From Corynebacterium occultum (GTDB taxonomy: Bacteria > Actinomycetota > Actinomycetes > Mycobacteriales > Mycobacteriaceae): a stretch of DNA of 64,000 bases. Where the stretch lies: positions 868,001 to 932,000 of the forward strand of contig NZ_CP046455.1 in NCBI RefSeq assembly GCF_009734425.1, read 5' to 3'. Of this stretch, positions 45,095 to 54,210 are shown one piece after another (within the stretch, counting starts at the first letter, position 1; each line of letters opens with the position of its first letter). Under the pieces are notes generated by a model. The model had not been told where the DNA came from. It saw only the letters and a program-made list of their open reading frames with translations, and ran no database searches. The position numbers were made by a program, and so were the translations under genes.

Positions 45095-46351
45095 TTAGCG
45101 CAGGGGAGTGGCATCGGCGATGAAGGTCTGTGCCACGGCGCGTTCATCGCCCAGCATGATCACCGCGAAGAGCAGTTCCGCGGTATTTGTGGTCTGGTCC
45201 GCCCGATGTCGCAGAATCGGGGAGCTCTCCGGATCCAGAACCACCAGATCCGCATCCTTGCCCGCCTCCAGTGAGCCGACCCGCTTATCGACGCCCAGTG
45301 CCTCAGCGCCGCCGAGCGTGGCCAGGTGCAGCAGTTCCGCGGCATCCAGGGTGTCACCCTGCAGGCGAGCGGCACTATGGGCGGCACGCAGGGTGGCCAG
45401 CGGACACAGGCTGGTGCCCGCCCCGATATCTGAACCCAGGCCGATCGGGATGCCCTGGAATCGGTTCCGCTCAAAGACCCCTGAACCCAGGAAGAAATTC
45501 GAGCTGGGGCAGTGGGCGACGGCAGCCCCTCTGTTACGGAGGGCACCCACTTCCCGCCCGGAGAGATGAAGGGCATGGGCGAAGATGCTGCGGTTGTGGA
45601 CCAGCCCCGCCTGCTCATAAACATCGGTGTAGTCCAGTGCATCCGGGAATAATTTCGCCACCTGCTCGCACTCCTCCCGGTTCTCCGCAAGATGGGTCTG
45701 CACCAGCACCTCCGGATGTGCGGCAGCCAGCTCCCCCAGGTTCCGGAGCTGCTCCGGCGAGGATGAAAGGGCGAAACGTGGGGTGATGGCGTACTCCAAC
45801 CTGCCCTGACCGTGCCAACGATCGAGCAGCAGGGCGGACTCTGCGAGGGCGCTTTCCGGGGTGTCCAGCAACTCTTCCGGGGCATTACGATCCATGCAGG
45901 TCTTGCCACTGAGAATCCGCAGGTTATGCCTCTGGGCATGACGGAACAGGGCTTCGACGCTGCCCGGATGGACGGTGGCGAAGACCGCCGCTGTGGTCAC
46001 CCCGTTGGCGATCAGCTGACTGGTGAAGAACTCGGCGGTGGCATCGGCCAGGGACTCATCGGCGAAGCGGGCCTCGGCGGGGTAGATGTGGTGCTTCAGC
46101 CAGCCCGCCAGATCCGGGCCTGGTGCTGCGATGGCCCCGATCTGTGGATAGTGGACATGGGTGTCGACAAAACCCGGAATGATGAGGCATTCACCGTGGT
46201 CATGGATGGTGGCATCGGGGTGGGGTGTCCCGTCCCAGGGGGTTATAGACATGATTCGACCCTGCTCCACCGTGACGGCGCCGCGGGGCAGATCCAGCAG
46301 CTCCCGGGATCCGCTCAAGGGGGTGATCACGTGGCCGAGGTGGATATCCAT
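45095..46351 (-). CDS. guaD: guanine deaminase (amidohydrolase family)
   Basis: Guanine deaminase converts guanine to xanthine. The 418-residue protein has the metal motif PGFVDTHVHYPQIGAIAAPG, then FFTSQLIANGVTTAAVFATVH, QTHLAENREE and GSDIGAGTSLC, all fitting GuaD better than other amidohydrolases. The chosen ATG is at 46351; the frame extends further. Ribosome site is weak. Contains 13-mer copy 6, coding Gly-Val-Asp-Lys. No purine genes are adjacent. Confidence 0.88.
   Translation of the reverse strand: MDIHLGHVITPLSGSRELLDLPRGAVTVEQGRIMSITPWDGTPHPDATIHDHGECLIIPGFVDTHVHYPQIGAIAAPGPDLAGWLKHHIYPAEARFADESLADATAEFFTSQLIANGVTTAAVFATVHPGSVEALFRHAQRHNLRILSGKTCMDRNAPEELLDTPESALAESALLLDRWHGQGRLEYAITPRFALSSSPEQLRNLGELAAAHPEVLVQTHLAENREECEQVAKLFPDALDYTDVYEQAGLVHNRSIFAHALHLSGREVGALRNRGAAVAHCPSSNFFLGSGVFERNRFQGIPIGLGSDIGAGTSLCPLATLRAAHSAARLQGDTLDAAELLHLATLGGAEALGVDKRVGSLEAGKDADLVVLDPESSPILRHRADQTTNTAELLFAVIMLGDERAVAQTFIADATPLR
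45283..45295 (-). repeat. 13-mer GGCGTCGATAAGC, copy 6 (inside guaD)
   Basis: In coding orientation it encodes Gly-Val-Asp-Lys, a different reading from copies 2, 3 and 5, so a shared peptide does not explain the repeat. Confidence 0.75.
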
Positions 46352-46519
46352 GGCGGCACCTGTCTTCGGAGGGGTTGGCGGGGCCTTGATATCAGGTCTG
46401 AAAAACCTGTTCCTCCAGCGTAGTGTCGGGGAAGACATGCGTTCATGCCTCGGGAAACCCCACGCTGTCATTTATGTAACAGGTCAACAAATTGATTCAT
46501 TGATTTGAGGAGTACAGAC

Positions 46520-47074
46520 ATGAAAATCGGCATCATCATCGGTAGTGTGCGCGAGGGCCGTTTCGGCGAAGCCGTGGGCAAGTGGGTCCTGGAGGGTGCT
46601 CAGGCCCGCGGCAGCGAGAACTTCGACTACGAGATCATCGACCTGCTCGAGTTCAATGTCCCGCTGCTCACCTCCGGCGTGGTGCCGGGTGCCGCCAACA
46701 AGCAGTACGATGACCCGAACGTCCAAGCCTGGTCGAAGGCCATCGACGGTGTCGACGGTTTCGTCTTCGTCACCCCGGAATATAACCACGGTGTCCCCGG
46801 CCCGATGAAGAATGCCTATGACTCCCTGGGGTCTGAGTGGTTCCGCAAGCCGGTCGGTTTTGTCGGCTACGGTGCCTCCAACGCCATCCGCGCCATCGAG
46901 CAGTGGCGTCAGATCGTGTCCAACTTCGCCCAGATCGATGTCCGTAACCAGGTGGAGCTCTCCATCTTCGCCGACGCCGATGAAGAAGGCTTCGCCCCGG
47001 GGGAGCGTCGCGCCGGCGAGCTCGAGGGCATGCTCAACTCCCTGGAAGAAGCCGTCACCATCATGAACAGGTAA
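46520..47074 (+). CDS. NAD(P)H-dependent FMN reductase
   Basis: The 184-residue flavodoxin-fold protein has the FMN loop MKIGIIIGSVREGRFGEAVG and FVTPEYNHGVPGPMKNAYD, typical of the NADPH-dependent FMN reductase/quinone reductase family. Partner enzymes are unknown. GAGGA precedes the ATG. Confidence 0.9.
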   Translation: MKIGIIIGSVREGRFGEAVGKWVLEGAQARGSENFDYEIIDLLEFNVPLLTSGVVPGAANKQYDDPNVQAWSKAIDGVDGFVFVTPEYNHGVPGPMKNAYDSLGSEWFRKPVGFVGYGASNAIRAIEQWRQIVSNFAQIDVRNQVELSIFADADEEGFAPGERRAGELEGMLNSLEEAVTIMNR

Positions 47075-47116
47075 TTGTTCCGGTCGCCTGGTGAGGGTGA
47101 CACAACTGAAAAAACG

Positions 47117-47157
47117 GCAGTGGCCCCGCATCCTGAGACCAGGTGCGGGGCCACTGC
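47117..47157. terminator. bidirectional intrinsic terminator
   Basis: Perfect 14-bp stem GCAGTGGCCCCGCA / TGCGGGGCCACTGC, with an A-run before it (T-run on the minus strand) and ATTT after it. Confidence 0.85.
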
Positions 47158-47174
47158 ACATTTAAGACAACTGA

Positions 47175-47348
47175 TTAGTCGTCCCAGCGATCGTCCCAGT
47201 CGTCGTCATCGTCCCAACGATCATCCCAATCGTCATCGAAGTCTGCGACCTGGGAGGAAAGTGCCGGCAGGACGGGGATGGCGTTGCCACCGCCGAGCAG
47301 CGGGGAAAGCAGGGCCAGGATACTGGCGATGATTACTGCGATATCCAT
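47175..47348 (-). CDS. 57-residue exported or membrane protein with Asp/Trp-rich tail
   Basis: This short gene encodes a hydrophobic N-terminal helix (MDIAVIIASILALLSPLLGG), a short linker, and a C-terminal tail made almost only of Asp and Trp with Arg (DDDWDDRWDDDDDWDDRWDD). Codon use and a TAGGAT hexamer six bases before the ATG support a real leaderless gene, and it ends just after the strong terminator at 47117-47157. The size recalls small corynebacterial envelope proteins, but the sequence is not PorA- or PorH-like. Function unknown; metal or cation binding by the tail is a guess. Confidence 0.7.
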   Translation of the reverse strand: MDIAVIIASILALLSPLLGGGNAIPVLPALSSQVADFDDDWDDRWDDDDDWDDRWDD

Positions 47349-47354
47349 GTGGTG

Positions 47355-47360
47355 ATCCTA
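47355..47360 (-). promoter_or_regulatory. -10 hexamer TAGGAT for leaderless Asp/Trp-rich protein gene
   Basis: Six bases separate it from the ATG at 47348. Confidence 0.45.
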
Positions 47361-47544
47361 GATTCTCAAATAGTGGGGGGAGTGCATCTGGGGCCGCCGG
47401 TGGTGGCCACAACCTGGATTAAAGCAGCCTGAACCGGGCTTGGCCAGCGTTGAAAAATCCCCCGAATAAGAAAGAACTCCCTGGTCAGCGGCTATGAGTT
47501 GAAAATGAAAGACGGATGAAGGAACTCTCATCCAACAGCCGGAA

Positions 47545-48204
47545 TCAGCGGGCGTGGATGAGATTCTGGGCGCGCTGCAACCCCTGGGTCACCAGCAGGC
47601 GGGCGGCATCGGCGGCAGTGGCGATCGCGGCGTCGAGACCCGGGCCTGGATCCACCGGGGCGAGCACATAATCCGGCACCGGGGTGCCCTTCGGCGGCCG
47701 GGAGATGCCGATCCGCACCCGCAGATAATCCCGGGTTCCCAGCTCACTGCTGGTGGACTTCAGACCATTGTGGCCATTCTCATTACCACCCAGTTTCACC
47801 CGCACCTTGCCGTCGGGAAGATCAAGCTCATCATGGATCAACACCACCCGATCCGGGCTGATCCCGAATTTCTCGCAGAGCGGTGCCACGGCCTGTCCGG
47901 AGTGGTTCATGTAGGTGGTGGAACGAACCAGCAGTACCTTCTTCCCCTCCCACTCCACCTGGGTGACCTCAGCCTTGGTGCCCTTCAGGGGGCTGAGAAC
48001 CGCACCCTCGGCGGCGAGCAGATCATCCATGGCCATGTACCCCACATTGTGGCGGGTGGCGGCATATTTCGAACCGGGGTTGCCCAGGCCGAGCACCAGC
48101 CACTCCGGATCAAAAACGGGCTCCGGGGCTGTGCCGGAGGAACCCTCGGCGGGGTCGGGGGAACGGCCGAAGAAGCGGGAAATGAGGTCTGCGAAACTGA
48201 ACAC
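47545..48204 (-). CDS. pth: peptidyl-tRNA hydrolase (paralogue with N-terminal extension)
   Basis: Pth frees tRNA from stalled peptidyl-tRNA. The 219-residue protein has LVLGLGNPGSKYAATRHNVGY (active-site His near residue 53), STTYMNHSGQAV, LIHDELDLPDGKVRVK and GGNENGHNGLKST. A 30-residue N-terminal extension (FADLISRFFGRSPDPAEGSSG) precedes the domain; the start is GTG at 48204. A second Pth lies at 58.0 kb. Confidence 0.92.
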   Translation of the reverse strand: MFSFADLISRFFGRSPDPAEGSSGTAPEPVFDPEWLVLGLGNPGSKYAATRHNVGYMAMDDLLAAEGAVLSPLKGTKAEVTQVEWEGKKVLLVRSTTYMNHSGQAVAPLCEKFGISPDRVVLIHDELDLPDGKVRVKLGGNENGHNGLKSTSSELGTRDYLRVRIGISRPPKGTPVPDYVLAPVDPGPGLDAAIATAADAARLLVTQGLQRAQNLIHAR

Positions 48205-48220
48205 GGCGCTTAGTTTCCCA

Positions 48221-48226
48221 TATACC
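48221..48226 (+). promoter_or_regulatory. -10 hexamer TATACC for leaderless nitronate monooxygenase gene
   Basis: Eight bases separate it from the ATG at 48235. Confidence 0.45.
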
Positions 48227-48234
48227 CTTCGCCC

Positions 48235-49251
48235 ATGAGCATTCTCGCTGGCCTCCGACATCCCGTGATCGCTGCTCCAATGGCCGGTGGACCCTCCACC
48301 CCGGCACTGGCGAAGGCCGTCACGGCGGGCGGTGGCCTGGGTTTCCTCACCGCCGGCACCATGAGCGTGACACAGCTGCAGGAGGAACTGGACCAGATGG
48401 AGGGGATCTACGCCCTCAACCTCTTCGCCCCGCAGAAACCCCTGCCGGATCTGACTGAGGTGGAAGAGGTCCGACAGCAGCTGATCCCCGTTTACCGGGC
48501 GGCAGACCTGGGAGAGCCCCAGCTTCCCCAGGTGGACTACTCCAATGGGTGGGAGGAAAAATTTACCGCGGCACTGAATGCGGAGCACCGGCCTGCGGTG
48601 CTCAGCGCCACCTTCGGTACCTTCGCGCCGGAGGAGATCGAAACGCTGCATGAAGCCGGGATTGAGGCTTGGGTGACCATCACCAATCCGGAGGATGCCG
48701 CTGCGGCCGCGCGGGCAGGTGCCGACGCCCTGGTGGTGCAGGGACCAGAAGCAGGCGGGCACCGCTCCACCTGGGCCGTAGCAGATATCCCGGACAGCCG
48801 ATCCCTGCCGCGGTTGCTTCACGACGTCGCAAAGCTCAACCTCGGCATCCCCCTCATCGCCGCCGGGGGAATCAGCACCCCGGGCCAGGTGGCTGAGACC
48901 CTGACGCTTCCCGGGGTGGTGGCGGTCTCCTGCGGCACCGCCTTCCTGCTCGCGGAAGAAGCCGGAACCAGTGACTTCAACCGGGAAATCCTGGCGCACA
49001 CACCGGACACCGTGTCCACCCGGGCTTTCTCCGGCCGGGTGGCCCGAGGAGTGCTCAACACATACACCCAAGCTCATCCGGACACCCCGGCGATCTACCC
49101 CTACCTCAACCCACTGCTCAAGCCACTCCGCGGAAAGCAAGACTTCGCCTACTGCCTGGCCGGGATCGGGGCAGCACATTCCCAGCCCGGATCCGCAGCC
49201 GAGATCCTCGCCCATCTGGTGGGGGACATCCCGCCCCTGCCGCCGACATAA
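48235..49251 (+). CDS. nitronate monooxygenase (2-nitropropane dioxygenase-like)
   Basis: The 338-residue FMN TIM-barrel protein has HPVIAAPMAGGPSTPALAKAV, ALVVQGPEAGGHRST (catalytic-region His) and LIAAGGISTPGQVAETL. The family oxidises alkyl nitronates such as propionate-3-nitronate. Convergently placed genes do not suggest a pathway. It is divergent from the first pth with a 30-base gap. Confidence 0.9.
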   Translation: MSILAGLRHPVIAAPMAGGPSTPALAKAVTAGGGLGFLTAGTMSVTQLQEELDQMEGIYALNLFAPQKPLPDLTEVEEVRQQLIPVYRAADLGEPQLPQVDYSNGWEEKFTAALNAEHRPAVLSATFGTFAPEEIETLHEAGIEAWVTITNPEDAAAAARAGADALVVQGPEAGGHRSTWAVADIPDSRSLPRLLHDVAKLNLGIPLIAAGGISTPGQVAETLTLPGVVAVSCGTAFLLAEEAGTSDFNREILAHTPDTVSTRAFSGRVARGVLNTYTQAHPDTPAIYPYLNPLLKPLRGKQDFAYCLAGIGAAHSQPGSAAEILAHLVGDIPPLPPT

Positions 49252-49387
49252 TTTCCGATCGGGAACTTCAGGGGTGCCTCGGGGGTGAACTCCCGGGACC
49301 ACCCAAAGACAGGGGGCAACCGCAGCTTCCGATAGGCTGGATCATTGTCAACAGCACTTTCTTGTGTCCCTGGAGGAGCCCACACCA

Positions 49388-50839
49388 ATGGCTGCACATG
49401 TCAACGACTGGAACAAGCGGATCACCATCGCGGAGCAGATGCTTCCGCTGATCAGTCGCCTGCACCGCGAACACAACGCGGTCACCACCATCTTCGGCCG
49501 CCTGCTGGTCAAGGAAACCGCAGTCGAGATTCTCAAGTCTCACCGTTACGCCCGCCGCATCACCGAGCGGGAACTCGACCCCGCACTGACCCTCCCCGTT
49601 CTGCAGCAGCTGCTGGAACTGGAACTGGGCTCCGGCTCCATCGACGTGGGCCGCCTGGCCGTCGGCTTCGAAGAGCAGGGCGGCGGCGATGACGCAGCCC
49701 TACGCACCTACCTGGAGCAGGAGCTCGCCGAACTGATCGGCGACCACTCCGAGCAGAAGCACACCGATGTGGTGCTCTACGGTTTCGGCCGCATCGGACG
49801 CCTCCTGGCCCGCATCCTCATCGCCCGTGAAGCCACCTACGGCGGCATCCGCCTGCGCGCCGTCGTCGTCCGCAGCAAGGGCGAAGGCGATCTGATCAAA
49901 CGCGCCTCCCTCCTGCGCCGCGATTCCGTCCACGGCGCCTTCGACGGCATGATCACCGTCGATGAGGAAAACAACATCATCTGGGCCAACGGCACCAAGA
50001 TCCAGGTCATCTACTCCGATGACCCCGCCACCGTCGACTACACCGCATACGGCATCGACGAAGCCATCGTCGTCGACAACACCGGCCGCTGGCGGGACCG
50101 CGAGGGCCTGGGCCAGCACCTCAAGGCCAAGGGTGTCTCCCGCGTCGTCCTGACCGCGCCGGGCAAGGGGGATCTGAAGAACGTCGTCTACGGCATCAAC
50201 CACAACGACATCACCGCCGATGATCAGATCGTCACCGCCGCCTCCTGCACCACCAACGGCATCACCCCGGTCCTCAAGGTCATCAATGACCGCTACGGTG
50301 TCGAGCACGGTCATGTCGAGACCGTCCACTCCTTCACCAATGACCAGAACCTCATCGACAACTTCCACAAGGGTCCGCGCCGTGGCCGCGCCGCCGGCCT
50401 GAACATGGTGCTCACCGAGACCGGTGCCGCCAAGGCCGTCGCCAAGGCCCTGCCGGAGTTCGAGGGCAAGCTGACCGGCAATGCCATCCGCGTCCCCACC
50501 CCGGATGTCTCCATGGCGGTGCTGAACCTGACCCTGGAGAAGGAGGCGGAGCGTGAGGATGTCAACAGCTTCCTGCGCCAGGTTTCCCTGACCTCCACCC
50601 TGCGCCAGCAGATCGACTACATCGATTCCCCGGACGTGGTCTCCTCTGACTTCGTCGGGTCCACCCATGCGGGTGTCGTTGATGGACTGGCGACCATCGC
50701 CAACGGCAGGCACCTGGTGCTCTACGTCTGGTACGACAATGAGTTCGGCTACTCCAACCAGGTCATCCGGGTTGTGGAACACCTCGCGGATTCCCGCCCC
50801 CGGGTCTTCCCGCGGCGTGTTGCCCCCGCCGAGATCTAA
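49388..50839 (+). CDS. gapB: glyceraldehyde-3-phosphate dehydrogenase GapB (long form)
   Basis: GapB is the NADP-preferring, gluconeogenic GAPDH of corynebacteria. The 483-residue protein has about 125 extra N-terminal residues (helical, ITIAEQMLPLISRLHREHNA), then the Rossmann start VVLYGFGRIGRLLARIL, catalytic Cys287 in TAASCTTNGITP, and WYDNEFGYSNQ. This long architecture separates it from the 330-residue GapA. GGAGGA lies ten bases before the ATG. Confidence 0.95.
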   Translation: MAAHVNDWNKRITIAEQMLPLISRLHREHNAVTTIFGRLLVKETAVEILKSHRYARRITERELDPALTLPVLQQLLELELGSGSIDVGRLAVGFEEQGGGDDAALRTYLEQELAELIGDHSEQKHTDVVLYGFGRIGRLLARILIAREATYGGIRLRAVVVRSKGEGDLIKRASLLRRDSVHGAFDGMITVDEENNIIWANGTKIQVIYSDDPATVDYTAYGIDEAIVVDNTGRWRDREGLGQHLKAKGVSRVVLTAPGKGDLKNVVYGINHNDITADDQIVTAASCTTNGITPVLKVINDRYGVEHGHVETVHSFTNDQNLIDNFHKGPRRGRAAGLNMVLTETGAAKAVAKALPEFEGKLTGNAIRVPTPDVSMAVLNLTLEKEAEREDVNSFLRQVSLTSTLRQQIDYIDSPDVVSSDFVGSTHAGVVDGLATIANGRHLVLYVWYDNEFGYSNQVIRVVEHLADSRPRVFPRRVAPAEI

Positions 50840-50878
50840 ATTCTGCTGAATCGCCAGCTCTGAGAGCTTCCCGAGACT

Positions 50879-50902
50879 CGGGCCGGAATCATTTCCGGCC
50901 CG
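50879..50902 (+). terminator. intrinsic terminator of gapB
   Basis: Ten-bp stem CGGGCCGGAA / TTCCGGCCCG with a four-base loop, followed by GGTCTTCTGCGTTT. Confidence 0.75.
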
Positions 50903-50940
50903 GGTCTTCTGCGTTTATCCCAGTGGAATCCCCGAGATTA

Positions 50941-50961
50941 CTTAGGGGTGGTAACCCTAAG
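50941..50961. promoter_or_regulatory. inverted repeat CTTAGGG / CCCTAAG
   Basis: Perfect 7-bp arms with a 7-base spacer, 47 bases before the -10 hexamer of the small Cys protein gene. It has no T-run, so an operator is more likely than a terminator. Confidence 0.45.
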
Positions 50962-51007
50962 CGGGGGAAGTGTGCCCCAGGGTCTGTTCCCGGGAAAACC
51001 AATCCCA

Positions 51008-51013
51008 TAAGCT
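51008..51013 (+). promoter_or_regulatory. -10 hexamer TAAGCT for leaderless small Cys protein gene
   Basis: Six bases separate it from the ATG at 51020. Confidence 0.4.
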
Positions 51014-51019
51014 CAGGTC

Positions 51020-51238
51020 ATGGGAAAGAAAAAGGACGGCTCCAAGAAAGGCCCCGCGAAGCGGGGACCTAAGGTGACCCACAATCCGCTGGGAATGAAG
51101 GTCAAGTCCACCTGTTGCCGGAAGAATCCACGGTGCAAGAGCTGCCCGGTGGTCTACAGCCGCCTGCTCAAATCCGGAGCCTTCGAACGCGATGATGTGA
51201 ACCTGCCCAAGGAGCTCAAGTTCGCCCGGCGCTGGTAA
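51020..51238 (+). CDS. small basic protein with four cysteines (72 aa)
   Basis: The protein has a very basic N-terminus (MGKKKDGSKKGPAKRGPK) and a CCRKNPRCKSCPVVYSRLL segment whose four Cys may bind zinc, so a nucleic-acid or ribosome role is plausible. I recognise it only as an actinobacterial-type conserved hypothetical. Its last codons are duplicated downstream (see the repeat at 51279). Confidence 0.75.
   Translation: MGKKKDGSKKGPAKRGPKVTHNPLGMKVKSTCCRKNPRCKSCPVVYSRLLKSGAFERDDVNLPKELKFARRW
51214..51231 (+). repeat. 18-bp direct repeat, copy A (3' end of gene)
   Basis: GCTCAAGTTCGCCCGGCG within the last codons (LKFARR) of the small Cys protein. Confidence 0.7.
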
Positions 51239-51278
51239 TCGCCCCTGGAAGCCCTGTGGAGCTGGGGTGCCGGGGGAG

Positions 51279-51296
51279 GCTCAAGTTCGCCCGGCG
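51279..51296 (+). repeat. 18-bp direct repeat, copy B (intergenic)
   Basis: Identical 18 bases 65 bp further on, outside any gene, consistent with a short duplication. Confidence 0.7.
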
Positions 51297-51340
51297 AGGC
51301 TCTCCTGCCGGCCCTGGCGTGCCGCGAAAGGGTCAGCAGG

Positions 51341-51390
51341 CAAAGATCCCGCCACTCCCCTGATGAAGGGAGGGACGGGATCTTTGTTTT
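51341..51390 (+). terminator. intrinsic terminator of small Cys protein gene
   Basis: Stem CAAAGATCCCG / CGGGATCTTTG with an inner CTCCC/GGGAG pairing, followed by TTTT. It may also act for genM on the other strand. Confidence 0.85.
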
Positions 51391-51414
51391 CTCTGGGGGG
51401 AGTTCCGGGTCAGC

Positions 51415-52152
51415 TCAGAGCCAACGCGGCGGCTCCGGGACCTCACCCTGCGGGGAGGTCACGCCACGGGAATCACGGCCAGCGGCCCAACGAACCAGAC
51501 CCGGCAGTTCGCCGTGGATCTCGGTCAGCGGGTTCTCATCATCAGCCGGGTTGACCTCGATGCGCTCACCGTTGTTGCTGTTGACCAGCACCAGGCCAGC
51601 ACCGACACCGGTGTTGCGCCACTTGGTCGGGATCTCCTGCAGCAGGGTGCTGAGGACGACCTCGGGGATATCACTGAAGGTTGCCTTGACACCCAGGTCC
51701 ACAGCGTGGATCCAGACCTCGCGGGAACGCATCCACAGTGTCTCGGAAGCCGGGACGGTGCGTCCCTGGGCGGTGACGACCTCAGCGGTCCAGGCAGTCT
51801 CCGGGGCGTCGCGCCAAGCGACGTCCAGACGGGCGACCGTGTGGTCGTGGAGGTTGCGCAGGGCACCCGGATTGAGGGTGGCACCGTACTTGATTTCCTC
51901 GTTACGGGCCTGCGGGGACTCATACATCGGAGTCTCCTCGCCGGTGGTGGCCCAGTGCATCAGATTCGAGACCGCGGCGGCGTTGTAGCCGACGTGGGCG
52001 ATCAGATGGGTGCGGTTCCAACCCTCCAGCGCGGTGGGCTCAGCGAACTCGTCATTGTCGAGCAGCGCCAGCTGACCGGAGTAGTGGGCGGTGCCACGGC
52101 GGGTCAGGGAGAGGCGCTCCTCAATCGGGAGATCGTGGAAGGAGCCGGTCAT
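51415..52152 (-). CDS. genM: mycothiol-dependent maleylpyruvate isomerase
   Basis: Converts maleylpyruvate to fumarylpyruvate in gentisate degradation, using mycothiol instead of glutathione. The 245-residue DinB-like protein has metal ligands His53 (LIAHVGYN), Glu145 and His149 (SREVWIHAVDLG), matching the His-Glu-His triad of the C. glutamicum enzyme. Its ATG overlaps the genF stop by one base. Third gene of genD-genF-genM. Confidence 0.94.
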   Translation of the reverse strand: MTGSFHDLPIEERLSLTRRGTAHYSGQLALLDNDEFAEPTALEGWNRTHLIAHVGYNAAAVSNLMHWATTGEETPMYESPQARNEEIKYGATLNPGALRNLHDHTVARLDVAWRDAPETAWTAEVVTAQGRTVPASETLWMRSREVWIHAVDLGVKATFSDIPEVVLSTLLQEIPTKWRNTGVGAGLVLVNSNNGERIEVNPADDENPLTEIHGELPGLVRWAAGRDSRGVTSPQGEVPEPPRWL

Positions 52153-52979
52153 TACTCGAACACCGTCTTGTTGGCCACGTGGCCCAGACCCTCGATGGTG
52201 ACCTTGACGACGTCGCCGTCGCCGATGTACATGCCGGGCTTGCGGGCATGGCCCACGCCACCGGGGGTACCGGTGACGATCACGTCACCGGCATCCAGCG
52301 GGTAGATGTGGGAGATGTACTCGACCAGTGCCTCCGGGCCGAAGACCAGGTCATTGGTCGGGGTGGTCTGCACCTTCTGCTCACCCAGGAAGGTGGCCAG
52401 CTCGCCGCCGAACTCGAAAGAGTCGGAGGTGGTCATCCACGGGCCGAAGCCGGAGGTCTTCTCGAAGGACTTGCCCTGGTGCCACTGCAGGGTGCGGTAC
52501 TGGTAGTCGCGCATGGTGTAGTCGTTCATCACGGCGTAGCCGGCGATGTAGTTCTGGGCATCCTCAGCCTTGACGCGGCGGGCACGCTTGCCGATGATGA
52601 CAGCCAGCTCGCCTTCCCAGTCCAGCTTGCCGTTGGCGTAATCCGGGACCAGAACATCGTCGAACGGGCCGGTCAGGGCGTCCGGGTACTTCACGAAGAG
52701 GGTGGGGTTCTCCGGCAGTTCGCGGCCCATCTCCTTGATGTGGTTGGCGTAGTTCAGGCCGACACAGACGATCTTCTTCGGGGCCGGGACAACAGCCTCG
52801 AGATCCTTCTCGCCGAACTCGACTGCTTCGCCGGCAGCCTTCTCGGCGATCTCGCGCCAGTTCTCAATCTGCAGCAGGTCGCCGACGTTGGCATAGCCCT
52901 CGATCGGGGTGGCGGTGGTGTCGGTCTCGACGCGAGCGGCGAAAGTGCCCTCGGCGGAGCGAATGGTTGCAAGACGCAT
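52152..52979 (-). CDS. genF: fumarylpyruvate hydrolase (FAH family)
   Basis: Splits fumarylpyruvate into fumarate and pyruvate. The 275-residue protein has the FAH-fold signatures [34 protein letters not shown] (metal Glu pair), [11 protein letters not shown] and [14 protein letters not shown]. It lies between genM and genD with five bases to the latter, in one operon. Confidence 0.94.
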   Translation of the reverse strand: MRLATIRSAEGTFAARVETDTTATPIEGYANVGDLLQIENWREIAEKAAGEAVEFGEKDLEAVVPAPKKIVCVGLNYANHIKEMGRELPENPTLFVKYPDALTGPFDDVLVPDYANGKLDWEGELAVIIGKRARRVKAEDAQNYIAGYAVMNDYTMRDYQYRTLQWHQGKSFEKTSGFGPWMTTSDSFEFGGELATFLGEQKVQTTPTNDLVFGPEALVEYISHIYPLDAGDVIVTGTPGGVGHARKPGMYIGDGDVVKVTIEGLGHVANKTVFE

Positions 52980-52984
52980 TAGTT

Positions 52985-54112
52985 TTAGATTCCTTCCGGA
53001 GTAAAGGTGCGGTTGAGGCCCAGGGCCTCAAAGATCGGGTGATCGGAGAAGCAGAACAGGTCGACGCCCTCAGAACCGGCGCCAACGGACCACTTCTGCC
53101 ACGACGGTACATTGACGACGTCGCCGTGCTTGACCTCAAAGGTTTCATCACCGATGTTAATGGTGGCAGATCCTTCGAAAACCTGGAAAACGCGGTTGCC
53201 GACTTCGTGGATCGGGGTGGTCTCGGCACCCGGGCGCAGACGGTGGAATTCAGCCCGGATGGTGGTCATGACATCGTTGCCGGTGCTCGGGTTGGTGAAG
53301 CGGACTGCGGCGTGACCAGGGGCGACGACGCCCGGGAAGCCGGCGTCCTCGAGGGAGAGCTGATCGTTCAGCGCGGCGTCGGTGTGCTCCCAGGCGTAGC
53401 GGCCGATGGGGGAGCTGCTGTGGGCGCCGGGGAAGGCCAGGGGACGCAGGCCGGGGTGTGCCCAGAGCCGCTCGGAGCGGGAGTGCTCCGGGGTGGACTC
53501 ATCGGTCAGCTTCTCAGAGCCGTACTCAAAGAAGCCGGTGTCCATCTGGTAGGCGAAGGGGATGTCCAGGCCGTCCAGCCAAGCCATGGGCTTGGTGGCG
53601 ATGTTGTGGTGGCCGTGGAAAGCCCAACCCGGGGTGATCAGAAAATCGCCGCGCTTCATCGGGACAGCGTCACCGTTGACCACGGTCCAGACACCCTCAC
53701 CCTCGATGACGAAGCGGAAGGCGTTCTGGGAGTGGCGGTGCTCCGGGGCGTTCTCGCCCGGTGCCAGGTACTGAATCGCAGCCCAGAGAGTGGGGGCGAT
53801 GTAGGTCGGGCCACCCAGACCCGGGTTGGCCAGACCGATGGCGCGGCGCTCGCCGCCACGGCCGACCGGAACCAGATCGCCGGAGCGGGCTGCCAGTGCG
53901 TGGATCTTCTCCCACTCCCACTTGTGGGCCACTGCCTGCGGGGTGGGGGCGTTCGGCATGAGGCCACCGATCTGGTTCCAGAGCGGCTTCATGTGAAGCG
54001 CATCCATCTCGGCGTACATCTTCTCCAGCTCCTTCTCCTCTTCGGGAGTCAGCGGCGGCGGAGTGTATGCAACGTGCTCGTTGGAGTAGTCGCTCTTATC
54101 GACATTACCCAT
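52985..54112 (-). CDS. genD: gentisate 1,2-dioxygenase
   Basis: Ring-cleaving Fe(II) bicupin enzyme that opens gentisate to maleylpyruvate. The 375-residue protein has the N-terminal cupin [20 protein letters not shown] with iron His ligands, [10 protein letters not shown], and a C-terminal cupin ([18 protein letters not shown]). I take the ATG at 54112 (AAAGGAGA nine bases upstream). First gene of the genD-genF-genM operon, with a GenR box upstream. Confidence 0.95.
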   Translation of the reverse strand: MGNVDKSDYSNEHVAYTPPPLTPEEEKELEKMYAEMDALHMKPLWNQIGGLMPNAPTPQAVAHKWEWEKIHALAARSGDLVPVGRGGERRAIGLANPGLGGPTYIAPTLWAAIQYLAPGENAPEHRHSQNAFRFVIEGEGVWTVVNGDAVPMKRGDFLITPGWAFHGHHNIATKPMAWLDGLDIPFAYQMDTGFFEYGSEKLTDESTPEHSRSERLWAHPGLRPLAFPGAHSSSPIGRYAWEHTDAALNDQLSLEDAGFPGVVAPGHAAVRFTNPSTGNDVMTTIRAEFHRLRPGAETTPIHEVGNRVFQVFEGSATINIGDETFEVKHGDVVNVPSWQKWSVGAGSEGVDLFCFSDHPIFEALGLNRTFTPEGI

Positions 54113-54177
54113 GACGGGATGTCTCCTTTCCGGGTGCTGCAGGTGAAACGCTGCAGGCATGAGAGGTTGTGACTCCG

Positions 54178-54206
54178 AACATAAGGTCTTATATGGAGTG
54201 ACTCAA
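54178..54206 (-). promoter_or_regulatory. genD operon promoter
   Basis: TTGAGT and TATGTT hexamers with a 17-base spacer. The exact GenR box sits just upstream of the -35, consistent with activation. Confidence 0.55.
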
Positions 54207-54210
54207 AGTA

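Noticed and set aside
47175-47260. GAC/GAT-rich stretch as a non-coding tandem repeat
   Set aside because: It reads in frame as the Asp/Trp tail of a small protein, with synonymous differences between units.
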